Assembly (NCBI GenBank): GCA_027924025.1
Contig: AP026970.1
Location: forward strand, 1,944,501-2,008,500
Direction: 5' to 3'
Length of the DNA: 64,000 nt
Origin: Comamonadaceae bacterium OS-4
GTDB taxonomy: Bacteria; Pseudomonadota; Gammaproteobacteria; Burkholderiales; Burkholderiaceae_C
The translations under genes were made by a program, and so were the position numbers. Below are positions 8,367 to 19,036 of this stretch, piece after piece (within the stretch, counting starts at the first letter, position 1; each line of letters opens with the position of its first letter). The notes below the pieces were generated by a model. That model did no database searches, was not told the DNA's origin, and saw nothing but the letters and a program-made list of their open reading frames with translations.

Positions 8367-8711
8367 ATGAGTTGGATTGCAGAAAATGTCGTAGGTCGCG
8401 TGGGCTCTCTATTGCAAGGTCTTACGGCCCCTTCTAAGAGTGTTTCAGTGACAACGTTGCAGGAAATTCGTTTAGCGATGCTTGCAGCCTTGGGCGATGT
8501 TGCCGAAAAACGCTTTCCTTTGGTTCAACTGCGCGTTACCTATGCGAGTGATATAGACGATCTTTGGTACTTGCGTGGCGATGTCATGGCGGCAGTCGCC
8601 TCTCTCCGTGGAGAGGCCGTCGCGAAAGAAAAGCTCCATCAAATCAGCACAATGTTTGTGGGACTGGTACCCCAAAACCTCACCAATAAATTTTCAGTCC
8701 GGCCGTCTTAG
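8367..8711 (+). CDS. hypothetical protein, 114 residues
   Basis: Not recognised. It begins MSWIAENVVGRVGSLLQGL, an amphipathic helix, and is mainly helical with no cysteine pair, signal peptide or membrane segment. A good ribosome binding site (AAGGA) supports the start. It stands alone, divergent from the cyclase-FHA gene and convergent with the LD-carboxypeptidase gene, three bases before the latter's stop. A partner role for the cyclase is possible but rests on position only. Confidence 0.65.
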   Translation: MSWIAENVVGRVGSLLQGLTAPSKSVSVTTLQEIRLAMLAALGDVAEKRFPLVQLRVTYASDIDDLWYLRGDVMAAVASLRGEAVAKEKLHQISTMFVGLVPQNLTNKFSVRPS

Positions 8712-8714
8712 GCA

Positions 8715-9653
8715 CTAATGGTGCCCCCAATACAAGAGCACATCTTTGCCGCATGCCGTTAGATCAACTTTCAGGCCGAAGGGCAAAAGTACTTTGGTTG
8801 GTACATGGCCGTACGGTAAATTTGTAAAAACAGGTATGTCGAGCTGATTGCGCAACCAGCCAATTACTTTTGGCAATCCGAAACCACTATCGTGCGATGT
8901 GAGTTTATAAGCGCTAAACTGCCCTAGAACCAACGCTCGTTGACGAGCCAAAACACCACTTCTCAATAATTGGGTCAGCATTCTCTCGATACGGTACGGG
9001 TGCTCTCCAACGTCTTCCAGAAACAAAACTCCTTGGCGAATATCAGGAAAGTAGGGCGTACCTAGTAGCGACGTAAGTACCGCTAAATTCCCCCCCCACA
9101 GGGTAGCGTCTTCAATGAGTAGGTCGGTCTCTGCAATATGACCATTGCGATCCTGTCGCCAGCCAGCGCCCTCCCCTTGCCCTGCAATCAGGTCAGCAAA
9201 GCAGTCTTCCATAATATCGTCTGGCATTTCACCACTGACACCTCCCACACCAAACCCCTCACATAGGGCCGGCCCCGCCCAGGTAGAAGTCCCTGAATGC
9301 GCGAAAAGAGCCAGCTGCAAAGCCGTGAAATCACTGATTCCCACAAATTGGGTTCCATTTTCAATCGCGGAAGCAATGGTGGCAAAAGGTAGCTGATCCA
9401 GGACCCTTGTGATGCCGTAACCGCCTCTTGTGATCAGGGCGACATCTGCCCCGCTGGCCGCGGCACGCTCTACCGCACGGATTCGAGTCGCATCATCCCC
9501 TGCAAAACGCTCAAAACGCGTCAGGGCGTCTTGGTCGACCTCCACCTCATATCCCAAGGCCGTAAGGCGGCGCACACCTCTCTTGAAGGCAGGACGGTCG
9601 CGAACAGCGCCCGAGGGGGAATACAGATAGATGACTTTTTTTACGAGACTCAT
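8715..9653 (-). CDS. ldcA: LD-carboxypeptidase (peptidase family S66)
   Basis: A 312-residue serine peptidase of the LdcA/MccF family. The nucleophile lies in VGISDFTAL near residue 106. The Glu/His end of the triad fits LFLEDVGEHPYRIERM and the C-terminal YGHVPTK. LdcA trims the terminal D-alanine from murein tetrapeptides during cytoplasmic recycling; MccF-like members cleave microcin C. The ATG overlaps the stop of the TadA-hydrolase gene (ATGA), so the two are coupled. Confidence 0.85.
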   Translation of the reverse strand: MSLVKKVIYLYSPSGAVRDRPAFKRGVRRLTALGYEVEVDQDALTRFERFAGDDATRIRAVERAAASGADVALITRGGYGITRVLDQLPFATIASAIENGTQFVGISDFTALQLALFAHSGTSTWAGPALCEGFGVGGVSGEMPDDIMEDCFADLIAGQGEGAGWRQDRNGHIAETDLLIEDATLWGGNLAVLTSLLGTPYFPDIRQGVLFLEDVGEHPYRIERMLTQLLRSGVLARQRALVLGQFSAYKLTSHDSGFGLPKVIGWLRNQLDIPVFTNLPYGHVPTKVLLPFGLKVDLTACGKDVLLYWGHH

Positions 9654-10864
9654 TTGATCAACAGCTCACGCTCAATGAAATGGAGATGGTTTTCGTCCAG
9701 CACAATTGGACGAAAATTCGGGGATTCAAGCGCGTATCCTGGCGATAAATCGGGATTCTTTAAGGCTTCCAGTACGGCAGCATGGCCTTTGTCAGGGAAT
9801 TGCGCGACCAACGCTTCGACCACATCAGGTGGGAAACCAACCAGGTCAATTAAGTGTTTTCTCGACAAACCACCAATGGGCCCAGCGATTGGGTGGCAAG
9901 GCTTTTTCGCTTGACTCTTTACTGCGGGAAGCTCGCATCTATCAATCAGTAATACAGACCGGGCTTGCAATTTTAAAACAGAACAAAGTTCGACTCCAAT
10001 CGCCTGGGCGTTACCTATGGCTACCACGTAGGTTGGCTGGGCGTCCAAATGTTTGGTCAACGCACGCAACGAGCTCACATGTGCGCTCACCGAGTGCCAA
10101 TGACTTTTCTTCGGCCTATCACTCAAGCCGTGGCCAATCAAGTCAGGCGCAATGATGCGCACACCATGAGGGACCATGCGACTCATCAAAGTCCACATCT
10201 GGAAAGACCAAAAGCCCAACTCATGAATACAAAGCAGGGTGTGTATCGGATCTACGGTGTTCGAATCCAGATAACGAATTCGATAACCCTCATGGGTATA
10301 AAAATAGCTACTTTTAAAAGTTGGATCCGCAAGCTGAGGTAATGCGTTCAGATTCAGTCGCAATGCATCTTCCCGAAGCGACATTTGTTCATCACGGTTT
10401 CTCTTGCGCGCCAATACAAAAAAGGACTGCAGTATTTGCTGACACTCTTCTCTGAGAACACCACCGGATATCAATGTGTGATGGTTCAGTCGACGCTCGC
10501 TGAAAAGATCGAGAACAGAGCCCGCGGTTCCTGTCTTCGGGTCTGGCGCACCAAAAACCACGCGAGCGAGGCGACTGTGAAAGATAGCACCGCTACACAT
10601 GGTGCAAGGCTCCAGGGTCACAAAAAGCTCAGCGCCTTTTAATCTGTGACTGCCAACGGCCCTGGACGCTTCTCGTAATGCGAGTATCTCTGCGTGAGCA
10701 CTCGGGTCATTAAGCTCTCTGGTTCTGTTCCGCCCGCGGCCAATCACCTGACCATTACTGACGACCACTGCACCAACAGGAACCTCTCCAGCAGCCTCTG
10801 CCAACATGGCCTCTTTCAAGGCCTGTGTCATAAAAAAATCATCAGGCTCCAACAATCGCCCCAC
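9650..10864 (-). CDS. tadA: tRNA adenosine deaminase TadA fused to a degenerate alpha/beta-hydrolase domain
   Basis: Residues 1-160 are TadA, which deaminates A34 to inosine in tRNA-Arg(ACG). The zinc and catalytic site is intact: HAE at 57-59 and PCTMC at 86-90. Residues ~165-404 resemble an alpha/beta-hydrolase of the haloalkane-dehalogenase group: LCIHELGFW, IIAPDLIGHGLSDRP, and an ENHLHFIE tail. The nucleophile elbow reads AIGNAQAIG, with Gly where Asp or Ser should be. The hydrolase half is therefore probably not catalytic. The GTG at 10864 gives the usual short lead before DDFFMTQAL; the first ATG is 10831. It overlaps the EAL gene by 23 bases. Confidence 0.85.
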   Translation of the reverse strand: MGRLLEPDDFFMTQALKEAMLAEAAGEVPVGAVVVSNGQVIGRGRNRTRELNDPSAHAEILALREASRAVGSHRLKGAELFVTLEPCTMCSGAIFHSRLARVVFGAPDPKTGTAGSVLDLFSERRLNHHTLISGGVLREECQQILQSFFVLARKRNRDEQMSLREDALRLNLNALPQLADPTFKSSYFYTHEGYRIRYLDSNTVDPIHTLLCIHELGFWSFQMWTLMSRMVPHGVRIIAPDLIGHGLSDRPKKSHWHSVSAHVSSLRALTKHLDAQPTYVVAIGNAQAIGVELCSVLKLQARSVLLIDRCELPAVKSQAKKPCHPIAGPIGGLSRKHLIDLVGFPPDVVEALVAQFPDKGHAAVLEALKNPDLSPGYALESPNFRPIVLDENHLHFIERELLIK

Positions 10865-12629
10865 GCTCCCTGAGCCAGTCCTTGAGCAAGACCGAGGTCA
10901 TGGGCTTCGCATATAGATATCCTTGACCTTCGTGGCAGCCTAGCTGGCTTAAGCGCTCCGCTTGCGCTTCCGACTCGATTCCTTCAGCAATCACTTTCAG
11001 CTGGAGGTTCCGGCCCAACTCAATCACCATCGACGCAATGTGGCCTCCCATCACATCGTCACTCAATTCCGAAACAAAAGCCCTGTCGATCTTCAATCGG
11101 TCGATCGGCAACTGTCGCAACTGACTCAGTGATGAATATCCGGTTCCAAAATCATCAATAGCAATCGAGATCCCCAGTTCACGCACACTGTGCAGCGTCT
11201 CCAGCATGAAATCCGCATCTTCCATTGCAACGGATTCGGTAATCTCAAGCTCCAAGCACTGGGGTCGAATAGACGTGTCCGCAAGGGCTGACTTGAGCTT
11301 GTCTATGAAATCAGGATTCCGAAATTGAATCTGGGATACGTTGACAGACATTCGGATGTCTTTCGCGCCCTGCCCCTCCAGCCTCACCAACTCATGGCAT
11401 GCCATCCTCAACACCCAGTCCCCGATGGCAATGATCATCCCGGAGGCTTCCGCAAGGGGAATAAATCGATCGGGGGGAACAAAGGTTCCATCCTCATTGC
11501 GCCAACGAATAAGCGCCTCTAAACCGATTACTTCGTTGGTCATCAGATCGACCTGAGGCTGGTAAACGATAAAAAGCCGTTCGCTCTCCACAGCGCTCCG
11601 CAGGCTTTGCAATAACCGAACCCGCTCGCGAATGTCTGAGCCCATCTCGGCGGAGAACATAACAAATCCCCCGCGACGACTTTTCTTGGCACGCTTGAGG
11701 GCTATGTTTGCATCCTTCAAGGCATCCCTGCCGGAGGTACTTCCACTCATCAGGCTCGTCAACCCCATGGTCGCAGTGACGACCATGGCGTCATCTTGAA
11801 CTACAAAAGGACGGCGGAAAAGTGCAAGAATTCTGATCGGATCGACGAGGTCATGAGGCCCCATCAGCCCGAAAGTATCACTGCCGATTCTCGCCAAAAC
11901 AGCGTCGGGGCCCAGCTCAAATTTGAGGCGATCCGCAACGGACTGAAGTAACCTGTCACCCTGCTGATGGCCAAGAGCATCATTGATCTCCGAAAAATCA
12001 TCGATATCCAATATCGCGATGATCTCGTTACAACTAGCAGCACAAGCGAGTCGAGCTTCGCTGAGGTCAATAAACTTGTTACGGTTTGGCAAACAGGAAA
12101 GGCGATCGTAAAAAGCCATTTCATCTAGTTTGCGGATTTGTTCGTATGCGCGCAGTGCAGCAGTTACTGTCGCATACAACTTGGTACGAGTTAATTCCGA
12201 CTTCGTCTTGTAGTCGTTGATGTCGTAGTCGTGAATCGTTTCGATTTCGGGAGCATAACCAGGCTGTCCTGTTCTCAGAATAATGCGAAGGTCCGTCAGG
12301 TTAAGCTCGGTGCGAATCGTCTTGACAAGGGCTAGACCAGCGTCCTCCCTTTCCATCACCACGTCGAGCAAAACAATCGCCACATCAGACTGTGTGGCAA
12401 GAATACTGGCCGCTTCCGCTGCTGAGTAGGCATGCAAAAACTCCAACTGACGTCCCAATATCTCGATACCCGCCAGCGCAAAGGTTGTTGCTCTGTGCAC
12501 ATCAGGTTCGTCGTCGACAACCAGCAGGCGCCAAACAAGCGGCTTGCCACTGTCTCCCGCCACCTCATCGTCTAAAAACTGCAAGGCGTCTGTGTCCACG
12601 GTCTGTTCCAACAAGTTGCCAGTACTCAT
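10842..12629 (-). CDS. response regulator with degenerate GGDEF and intact EAL domain
   Basis: A 595-residue protein. The receiver domain (~35-160) has VVDDEPD, a phosphoacceptor Asp in VLLDVVME, and DYKTKSEL with the conserved Lys. The GGDEF domain (~175-335) reads RIGSDTFGLM at the active site, so cyclase activity is unlikely. The EAL domain (~340-590) keeps EALIRW, NVS, LEITES, IDDFGTGYSSL, LKIDRAF, EGIES and GQGYLYAKP, consistent with an active c-di-GMP phosphodiesterase. It resembles regulators that place a REC domain ahead of c-di-GMP output; no partner kinase is adjacent. ATG 12629 or 12644 could be the start. Confidence 0.87.
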   Translation of the reverse strand: MSTGNLLEQTVDTDALQFLDDEVAGDSGKPLVWRLLVVDDEPDVHRATTFALAGIEILGRQLEFLHAYSAAEAASILATQSDVAIVLLDVVMEREDAGLALVKTIRTELNLTDLRIILRTGQPGYAPEIETIHDYDINDYKTKSELTRTKLYATVTAALRAYEQIRKLDEMAFYDRLSCLPNRNKFIDLSEARLACAASCNEIIAILDIDDFSEINDALGHQQGDRLLQSVADRLKFELGPDAVLARIGSDTFGLMGPHDLVDPIRILALFRRPFVVQDDAMVVTATMGLTSLMSGSTSGRDALKDANIALKRAKKSRRGGFVMFSAEMGSDIRERVRLLQSLRSAVESERLFIVYQPQVDLMTNEVIGLEALIRWRNEDGTFVPPDRFIPLAEASGMIIAIGDWVLRMACHELVRLEGQGAKDIRMSVNVSQIQFRNPDFIDKLKSALADTSIRPQCLELEITESVAMEDADFMLETLHSVRELGISIAIDDFGTGYSSLSQLRQLPIDRLKIDRAFVSELSDDVMGGHIASMVIELGRNLQLKVIAEGIESEAQAERLSQLGCHEGQGYLYAKPMTSVLLKDWLRERGAIVGA

Positions 12630-12706
12630 ACAAACATTGTGCATCAAGCAAAGAATAATGGTGAACCATTGAATGAAGATTTGACGCCGCCATAGCTCAA
12701 AAAGTA

Positions 12707-12744
12707 AAAAAGCTGAGGCAACGGGAGCGTTACCTCAGCTTTTT
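12707..12744 (-). terminator. rho-independent terminator after guaA
   Basis: AAAAAGCTGAGG at 12707-12718 pairs perfectly with CCTCAGCTTTTT at 12733-12744 around a 14-base loop. It lies 29 bases past the guaA stop, with U-tracts on both strands. Confidence 0.85.
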
Positions 12745-12772
12745 GCGCCTCACTCAGATCTAGCTAATCAAG

Positions 12773-14419
12773 CTATTCCCACTCAATAGTTGCAGGGGGT
12801 TTACTGCTGACATCGTAGGTCACTCGGTTGATACCGCGCACTTCGTTGATGATCCGGCCAGAAACTGTCTTGAGCAAGCTGTAAGGCAGCTCAGCCCAGT
12901 CTGCGGTCATGAAATCGCTGGTTTGCACCGCACGGAGTGCAACGACGTAATCGTATGTCCGGCCATCCCCCATCACGCCCACGCTTTTGACAGGCAAAAA
13001 CACGGTAAACGCTTGAGACACGGCGTCGTACCAAGTTTTGGGTGGCTTGCGCGGATTGGCGCCAGCCAAACTGTCCCCGGTATACGGCGTGTTGCGTAGC
13101 TCCTCGATGAAAATCGCATCGGCACGCCGCAAAAGGTCTGCGAACTCTTTGTTCACCGCACCCAAAATACGAACTCCGAGACCGGGTCCCGGGAAAGGAT
13201 GGCGGTACACCATGTCCGCTGGCAACCCGAGCGCGACGCCCAGCTCACGAACCTCATCCTTGAACAACTCCCGCAAAGGCTCCAAAAGCTTGAGCCCCAG
13301 TTGCTCAGGCAGTCCACCCACATTGTGATGGCTCTTGATGGTGACGGCCTTCTTGCTCTTTGCGCCACCGGACTCGATCACGTCTGGATAAATGGTGCCT
13401 TGCGCGAGCCATTTGGCGCCCGCCTTCGAAGCACCAGACGCGGTCAACTTGGCGGCCTCGGCTTTGAAGACTTCCACAAACTCACGGCCAATAATCTTGC
13501 GCTTGGCTTCGGGATCGCTGACCCCTGCCAAATGGCCCAAAAACTGCTCGGAAGCATCCACCCGAATGACCTTGGCATGCAGTTTCCCAACGAACATGTC
13601 CATGACCATGTCACCTTCATTGAGGCGAAGCAGGCCGTGGTCGACAAACACACAGGTCAGTTGGTCACCAATCGCACGATGGATCAGTGCGGCTGCCACG
13701 GAGGAGTCGACCCCTCCGCTCAAACCGAGGATCACCTCCTCATCACCCACCTGCTCACGGATTTTTTGCACCGCCTCGGCAATGTAGTCACCCATGATCC
13801 AATCAGGCTTGGTGTCGCAGATTTGCAAAACGAATCGCTCAAGCAGCTCTTGGCCCTTTTTGGTGTGGGTCACCTCGGGGTGGAACTGAACCGCGTAAAA
13901 GCGACGCGCTTCGTCCGCCATACCCGCGATTGGGCAGGCTGCGTTCGAGGCCATCAGGGAAAAGCCAGGGGGCAATTCCGTCACTTTATCCCCGTGGCTC
14001 ATCCACACATCCAGGATGCCGTGCCCCTCTTCTGTACGAAGATCCTCCAAGCCATCCAGCAATTGGGTGTGACCATGGGCACGCACCTGCGCAGATCCAA
14101 ACTCCCGCGTGCGCCCTGCTTCCACTTTGCCACCGAGTTGTTGCGCCATGGTTTGCATGCCGTAACAAATGCCCAATATGGGAACTCCTAGGCTAAAAAT
14201 GGCGTCAGGGGCTTTGTCCGTCTCGTCTTCATAGACGCTGGCGTGGCTACCAGACAAGATGATGCCCTTCAAGTTGCCATCTGCAGCGTAGGCTTGCACC
14301 CACTCATCAGAGACATCACAAGGATGCACTTCACAGAACACGTGTGCATCGCGCACTCGGCGAGCAATGAGCTGGGTGACTTGCGATCCGAAGTCAAGAA
14401 TCAGAATCTTTTGATGCAT
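12773..14419 (-). CDS. guaA: GMP synthase (glutamine-hydrolysing)
   Basis: A 548-residue two-domain enzyme converting XMP to GMP. The class I amidotransferase domain has GICYGMQ with the catalytic Cys and FHPEVTH with the His. The ATP-pyrophosphatase domain has LSGGVDSSV (P-loop). The C-terminal dimerisation domain ends with the family's usual TIEWE. It runs directly after guaB with a 13-base gap, so the two steps from IMP to GMP share an operon. Confidence 0.98.
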   Translation of the reverse strand: MHQKILILDFGSQVTQLIARRVRDAHVFCEVHPCDVSDEWVQAYAADGNLKGIILSGSHASVYEDETDKAPDAIFSLGVPILGICYGMQTMAQQLGGKVEAGRTREFGSAQVRAHGHTQLLDGLEDLRTEEGHGILDVWMSHGDKVTELPPGFSLMASNAACPIAGMADEARRFYAVQFHPEVTHTKKGQELLERFVLQICDTKPDWIMGDYIAEAVQKIREQVGDEEVILGLSGGVDSSVAAALIHRAIGDQLTCVFVDHGLLRLNEGDMVMDMFVGKLHAKVIRVDASEQFLGHLAGVSDPEAKRKIIGREFVEVFKAEAAKLTASGASKAGAKWLAQGTIYPDVIESGGAKSKKAVTIKSHHNVGGLPEQLGLKLLEPLRELFKDEVRELGVALGLPADMVYRHPFPGPGLGVRILGAVNKEFADLLRRADAIFIEELRNTPYTGDSLAGANPRKPPKTWYDAVSQAFTVFLPVKSVGVMGDGRTYDYVVALRAVQTSDFMTADWAELPYSLLKTVSGRIINEVRGINRVTYDVSSKPPATIEWE

Positions 14420-14432
14420 GGGCGGCTAACGT

Positions 14433-15962
<1,530 letters not shown>

Positions 15963-15975
15963 CTAAACTGGCCCC

Positions 15976-16485
15976 ATGCATTTCCCTAAATTTCTTGTTG
16001 CGCTCCCCTTGGCACTCGCAGCCTCGATGGCCATAGCACAGTGGCAATGGCTGGACAAAGATGGCAGAAAAATTTTCAGCGATCGGGCTCCGGGGTCTGA
16101 AGTGCCTGAAAAAAACATCTTGAAACGACCGGCCGGCGCGAAAACGCCTGCCTCAGACTCCAACGTACAAGCCACCCCAGAAGGAAGCAAAGCGGATGGT
16201 GCTGCAGCACCATCCGCCAAGGACGCAGGCGTAGACAAAGCGCTGGACGCAAAGAAGAAACAAGCCGAAGCTGCAGAGGCGGCCCAAAAGAAAGCCGAGG
16301 CTGAAAAAGTGGCCAAAGCGAAAGCGGACAACTGCAAACTTGCGCGCCAAGCCAAAACTACATTTGAATCTGGAATTCGGCTGGCACGCGCCAATTCAAC
16401 TGGCGAACGTGAATTTTTGGATGATGCGGCTCGCGCCAATGAGATTCAGCGAATCCAAGGCGTGATTGACGCGGATTGCAAATAG
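15976..16485 (+). CDS. DUF4124 exported protein
   Basis: A 169-residue protein with a signal peptide (hydrophobic residues 6-21, cleavage near AIA-QW). The DUF4124 core follows: WQWLDKDGRKIFSDRAPG. A long Ala/Lys-rich coiled-coil stretch (residues ~85-120) comes next, then a C-terminal part with two cysteines. The family's function is unknown. It converges on rnfH with 12 bases between stops. Confidence 0.8.
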   Translation: MHFPKFLVALPLALAASMAIAQWQWLDKDGRKIFSDRAPGSEVPEKNILKRPAGAKTPASDSNVQATPEGSKADGAAAPSAKDAGVDKALDAKKKQAEAAEAAQKKAEAEKVAKAKADNCKLARQAKTTFESGIRLARANSTGEREFLDDAARANEIQRIQGVIDADCK

Positions 16486-16497
16486 CGCGAGTGGCTT

Positions 16498-16863
16498 TCA
16501 GCGGCGGGGGGGGCGCACTCCCCTGTCTTGGGCAAACAGACCTGCCGATTTGGATCCCTGCCGAGCAAACCGCTCTCGTCGGGCAACCTTGGGGTCGACC
16601 CTTAAGGGGGATAGCAGCTCCAGACGGTCATCCTGTCTCAGCACATGCGTAGGCGCAATTTTCTTTCCCCAAATCGCCAAAACCAGTGTGTCGACTTGCG
16701 CATCGGGAACATTAGCGAGCAAGCCGCTTGCAGCAACAGCGCGTGCGGCTGTTGCGCCGATTGGTAGTTTGACTCTGATTTCTGCGACCTGTCTTGGCGC
16801 TACGGCAAAGGCCACCATCACCTCGATCTGATCGACCACGATTTCAGGTGAATCATTCACCAT
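16498..16863 (-). CDS. rnfH: RnfH-family ubiquitin-fold protein
   Basis: A 121-residue small protein of the UPF0125/RnfH family. It has a beta-grasp fold pattern: IEVMVAFAVAP, then LAIWGKKIAPTHVLRQDDR and the ending LLSPLRVDPKVARRERF. AGGA six bases upstream supports the ATG at 16863, which overlaps the ratA stop by 11 bases. In many proteobacteria this gene follows ratA and smpB-linked genes, as here. Its molecular function is not established. Confidence 0.85.
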   Translation of the reverse strand: MVNDSPEIVVDQIEVMVAFAVAPRQVAEIRVKLPIGATAARAVAASGLLANVPDAQVDTLVLAIWGKKIAPTHVLRQDDRLELLSPLRVDPKVARRERFARQGSKSAGLFAQDRGVRPPRR

Positions 16864-17296
16864 AGACATCCTGCGCACGCTTGACAAACGCATCGACCAG
16901 GTTGGCCGCGATTTTGTCAAACACCGGCCCTACCAGCTTGGCCAGGGTTCCACTATCAAAACCATAATTCAGCACCAGGCTCACCCTGCAGGCACGCTGG
17001 CTTCCATCCCCCACGGGGGCGAATACCCACTCCCCCTCCAATTTGGAAAAGGGGCCTTTCACCAACTGCATGCCCACTCGCTCATTGGGCGTGTGATTAT
17101 TCTGGGTGACAAAAGTCTGACGGATTCCGCTGAACGAAATACCCACCTCCGCCGTCATTCCGCCCTCCTCTTGGCTTAAGACTTGGGCATGGTCACACCA
17201 TGGCAAAAAGCGTGGGTACTGAGCGACATCAGTCACCAAAGCATACATTTCTGCGGGGCTGTACCAAATAAGGACGGACTTGTGAACGGTTTTCAT
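16853..17296 (-). CDS. ratA: RatA/Coq10-like START-domain protein
   Basis: A 147-residue SRPBCC (START) fold. It matches the family pattern MKTVHKSVLIWYSPAEMYALV, then PRFLPWC and LVKGPFSKLEGEW. Eukaryotic Coq10 binds ubiquinone; E. coli RatA was reported as a ribosome-association toxin. A quinone-carrier role is at least as likely here. It diverges from smpB and overlaps rnfH. Confidence 0.85.
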   Translation of the reverse strand: MKTVHKSVLIWYSPAEMYALVTDVAQYPRFLPWCDHAQVLSQEEGGMTAEVGISFSGIRQTFVTQNNHTPNERVGMQLVKGPFSKLEGEWVFAPVGDGSQRACRVSLVLNYGFDSGTLAKLVGPVFDKIAANLVDAFVKRAQDVYGE

Positions 17297-17376
17297 AGAA
17301 TGCGAGGTTGCGCGGGATTGTAGACAAGCCCATATGCGTCTCTTTCAAACCTGCCCGTTATCCCCATTTGCACCTC

Positions 17377-17850
17377 ATGGCCAAGAAACCCGAAACTCAA
17401 TCGCGCATCGCTGACAACAAAAAAGCCGCTTTCAACTATTTCTTTGAAGAGAGGTTTGAGGCAGGACTGGTACTGGAAGGTTGGGAAGTGAAGTCCCTGC
17501 GCGAGGGCAAAGTGCAACTCACCGACGGATACGTGGTGATTCGGGACGGCGAAATGTTCATCATCGGGTTGCAGATCAACCCTTTGCACACGGCCTCAAG
17601 CCACGTAAGCCCGGACAAGGTTCGCACCAAGAAGTTGCTGCTGCACAAAGAAGAGATCAAGCGACTAACGGGCAAGGTGGAGCAAAAAGGCTACACCCTT
17701 GTACCCATCAACTTGCACTGGAAAAGCGGCAAAGTCAAATGCGATATCGCGCTGGCCAAGGGCAAAGCTGAGCACGACAAGCGCGACACCATCAAAGACC
17801 GCGAGGGCAAGCGGGAAGTGGAACGCGCGATGAAAGACCGCAACCGCTAG
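17377..17850 (+). CDS. smpB: SsrA-binding protein
   Basis: A 157-residue RNA-binding protein that brings tmRNA to stalled ribosomes. It shows the family's core [20 protein letters not shown], the [13 protein letters not shown] strand, and the basic C-terminal tail ([19 protein letters not shown]) that enters the mRNA channel. The ATG at 17377 matches family length. It diverges from ratA; tmRNA itself is not in this window. Confidence 0.96.
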   Translation: MAKKPETQSRIADNKKAAFNYFFEERFEAGLVLEGWEVKSLREGKVQLTDGYVVIRDGEMFIIGLQINPLHTASSHVSPDKVRTKKLLLHKEEIKRLTGKVEQKGYTLVPINLHWKSGKVKCDIALAKGKAEHDKRDTIKDREGKREVERAMKDRNR

Positions 17851-17869
17851 GCTTTAACCACTAGCTGGG

Positions 17870-17900
17870 GCCAGACCGGTCGCTCTGCCACCGGTCTGGC
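17870..17900. terminator. bidirectional hairpin terminator between smpB and the acyl-CoA hydrolase gene
   Basis: GCCAGACCGGT (17870-17880) pairs perfectly with ACCGGTCTGGC (17890-17900) over a nine-base loop. It sits between converging genes. The U-tract is poor on both strands. Confidence 0.6.
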
Positions 17901-17923
17901 TTGCCGACGAAAGCCTCAAAACA

Positions 17924-19036
17924 TCACGCCAGATGGCGCAAGGGATGAGCCTCAGCAGGCCAAGGGCTCTCAAAAAACGGCGCGACCATCTCCGGTGTTA
18001 CGTCTTGAATAGCAGCAGGTGACCAGCGTGGGTGGTGGTCTTTGTCAACCGCCAAGGCGCGAATGCCCTCCACTGTTTCACTGCTTGCGCCGCTACGCGC
18101 CAGATGGCGGGTCGTAAAGCAGTGGCGGACCATGTCACGCTCCATCCGCAGCTCGTCGGCCAGCAACATGTCGCGCCCACGGCGGATCTGTTCCAGCACC
18201 ACATGCAGCATCAATGGCGAGCGCTTGTGCAGGGTGGCAAGAGTCGCCTGCGCCCACTCTGAGCCGTCTGACTCCAGAGCTTGAACGATGGCCGACACAT
18301 CCTCACCTGCAAAAATAGCATCAATCAGGGGCCTGGCGCTTATAGAACCTGCGCCTGCAGCTATAGAAAACGTAGCAACCCATTCGCCCAGTGAGGCCGG
18401 TGACTGCCAGTCGATCTGCGACAGTGCATCCCATGCGGAGGGTAATGATGCAGGCTCCATCATCACGTCGGCGAGGCCGGCAGCAGCTGCGCCCTCGCCG
18501 TCCAGCAGCTCGCCCGTCAGTGCCAACCATTCACCCACACGCCCCAGGCACCGGCTTAAAAAGTAGCCCCCACCGACATCGGGGAAGAGGCCAATACCTG
18601 TTTCCGGCATCGCCATCTTGGTCCGCCCCGTCACGATACGGTGCGAAGCACCTTGGCTCACCCCCATGCCGCCGCCCATCACGATTCCGTCCATAAAAGC
18701 GATATAGGGCTTGGGATAGGTGTGAATCAAGTGGTTCAGCGCGTACTCTTCGGTGAAAAAATCTTCAAGCGCAGGATCACCGGACAAAGCAGCGGTGTGG
18801 AAAAAACGGATATCCCCACCAGCACAAAATGCACCAAATGGCCCCTCTTTGCCCATACCGCGTATAGCCACCGCATGCACCAACGGGTCGTCGCTCCAGC
18901 GCTTCAAGGCCGCCGTCAGCGCTCGCACCATGGGCAAGCTCAATGCATTCAAGGCTCGTGGCCGATTCAGAGTAACCAAGCCCACGCCAACGCGAACCTC
19001 CGCCAACACCTCATCGCACTGCGAAAAATCTGTCAT
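17924..19036 (-). CDS. 3-hydroxyisobutyryl-CoA hydrolase-like enoyl-CoA hydratase family protein
   Basis: A 370-residue crotonase-fold enzyme. The oxyanion-hole segment is FCAGGDIRFF, followed by MDGIVMGGGMGVSQGASHR and MPETGIGLFPDVGG, the pattern of HIBYL-CoA hydrolases in valine breakdown rather than plain hydratases. GGAG nine bases upstream favours ATG 19036. The ATG overlaps the EamA stop. At residues ~219-238 the sequence (ATFSIAAGAGSISARPLID) is encoded by DNA matching an interspersed repeat, in a region that is usually variable. Confidence 0.85.
   Translation of the reverse strand: MTDFSQCDEVLAEVRVGVGLVTLNRPRALNALSLPMVRALTAALKRWSDDPLVHAVAIRGMGKEGPFGAFCAGGDIRFFHTAALSGDPALEDFFTEEYALNHLIHTYPKPYIAFMDGIVMGGGMGVSQGASHRIVTGRTKMAMPETGIGLFPDVGGGYFLSRCLGRVGEWLALTGELLDGEGAAAAGLADVMMEPASLPSAWDALSQIDWQSPASLGEWVATFSIAAGAGSISARPLIDAIFAGEDVSAIVQALESDGSEWAQATLATLHKRSPLMLHVVLEQIRRGRDMLLADELRMERDMVRHCFTTRHLARSGASSETVEGIRALAVDKDHHPRWSPAAIQDVTPEMVAPFFESPWPAEAHPLRHLA
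18324..18381 (-). repeat. ~58-bp interspersed repeat copy inside the acyl-CoA hydrolase gene
   Basis: On the minus strand it runs from GGTTGCTACGTTTTCTATAGC through GCGCAGG to CCTGATT. Aligned without gaps it agrees with the copy in hrpA (48753-48810) at about 39 of 57 positions, although the two genes read it in opposite orientations. It is translated as part of the protein. Confidence 0.65.

Noticed and set aside
10280-10325. AAAAATAGCTACTTTTAAAAG inside tadA as another interspersed repeat copy
   Set aside because: Only the AATAGCTAC core agrees; the following blocks do not align with the other copies.
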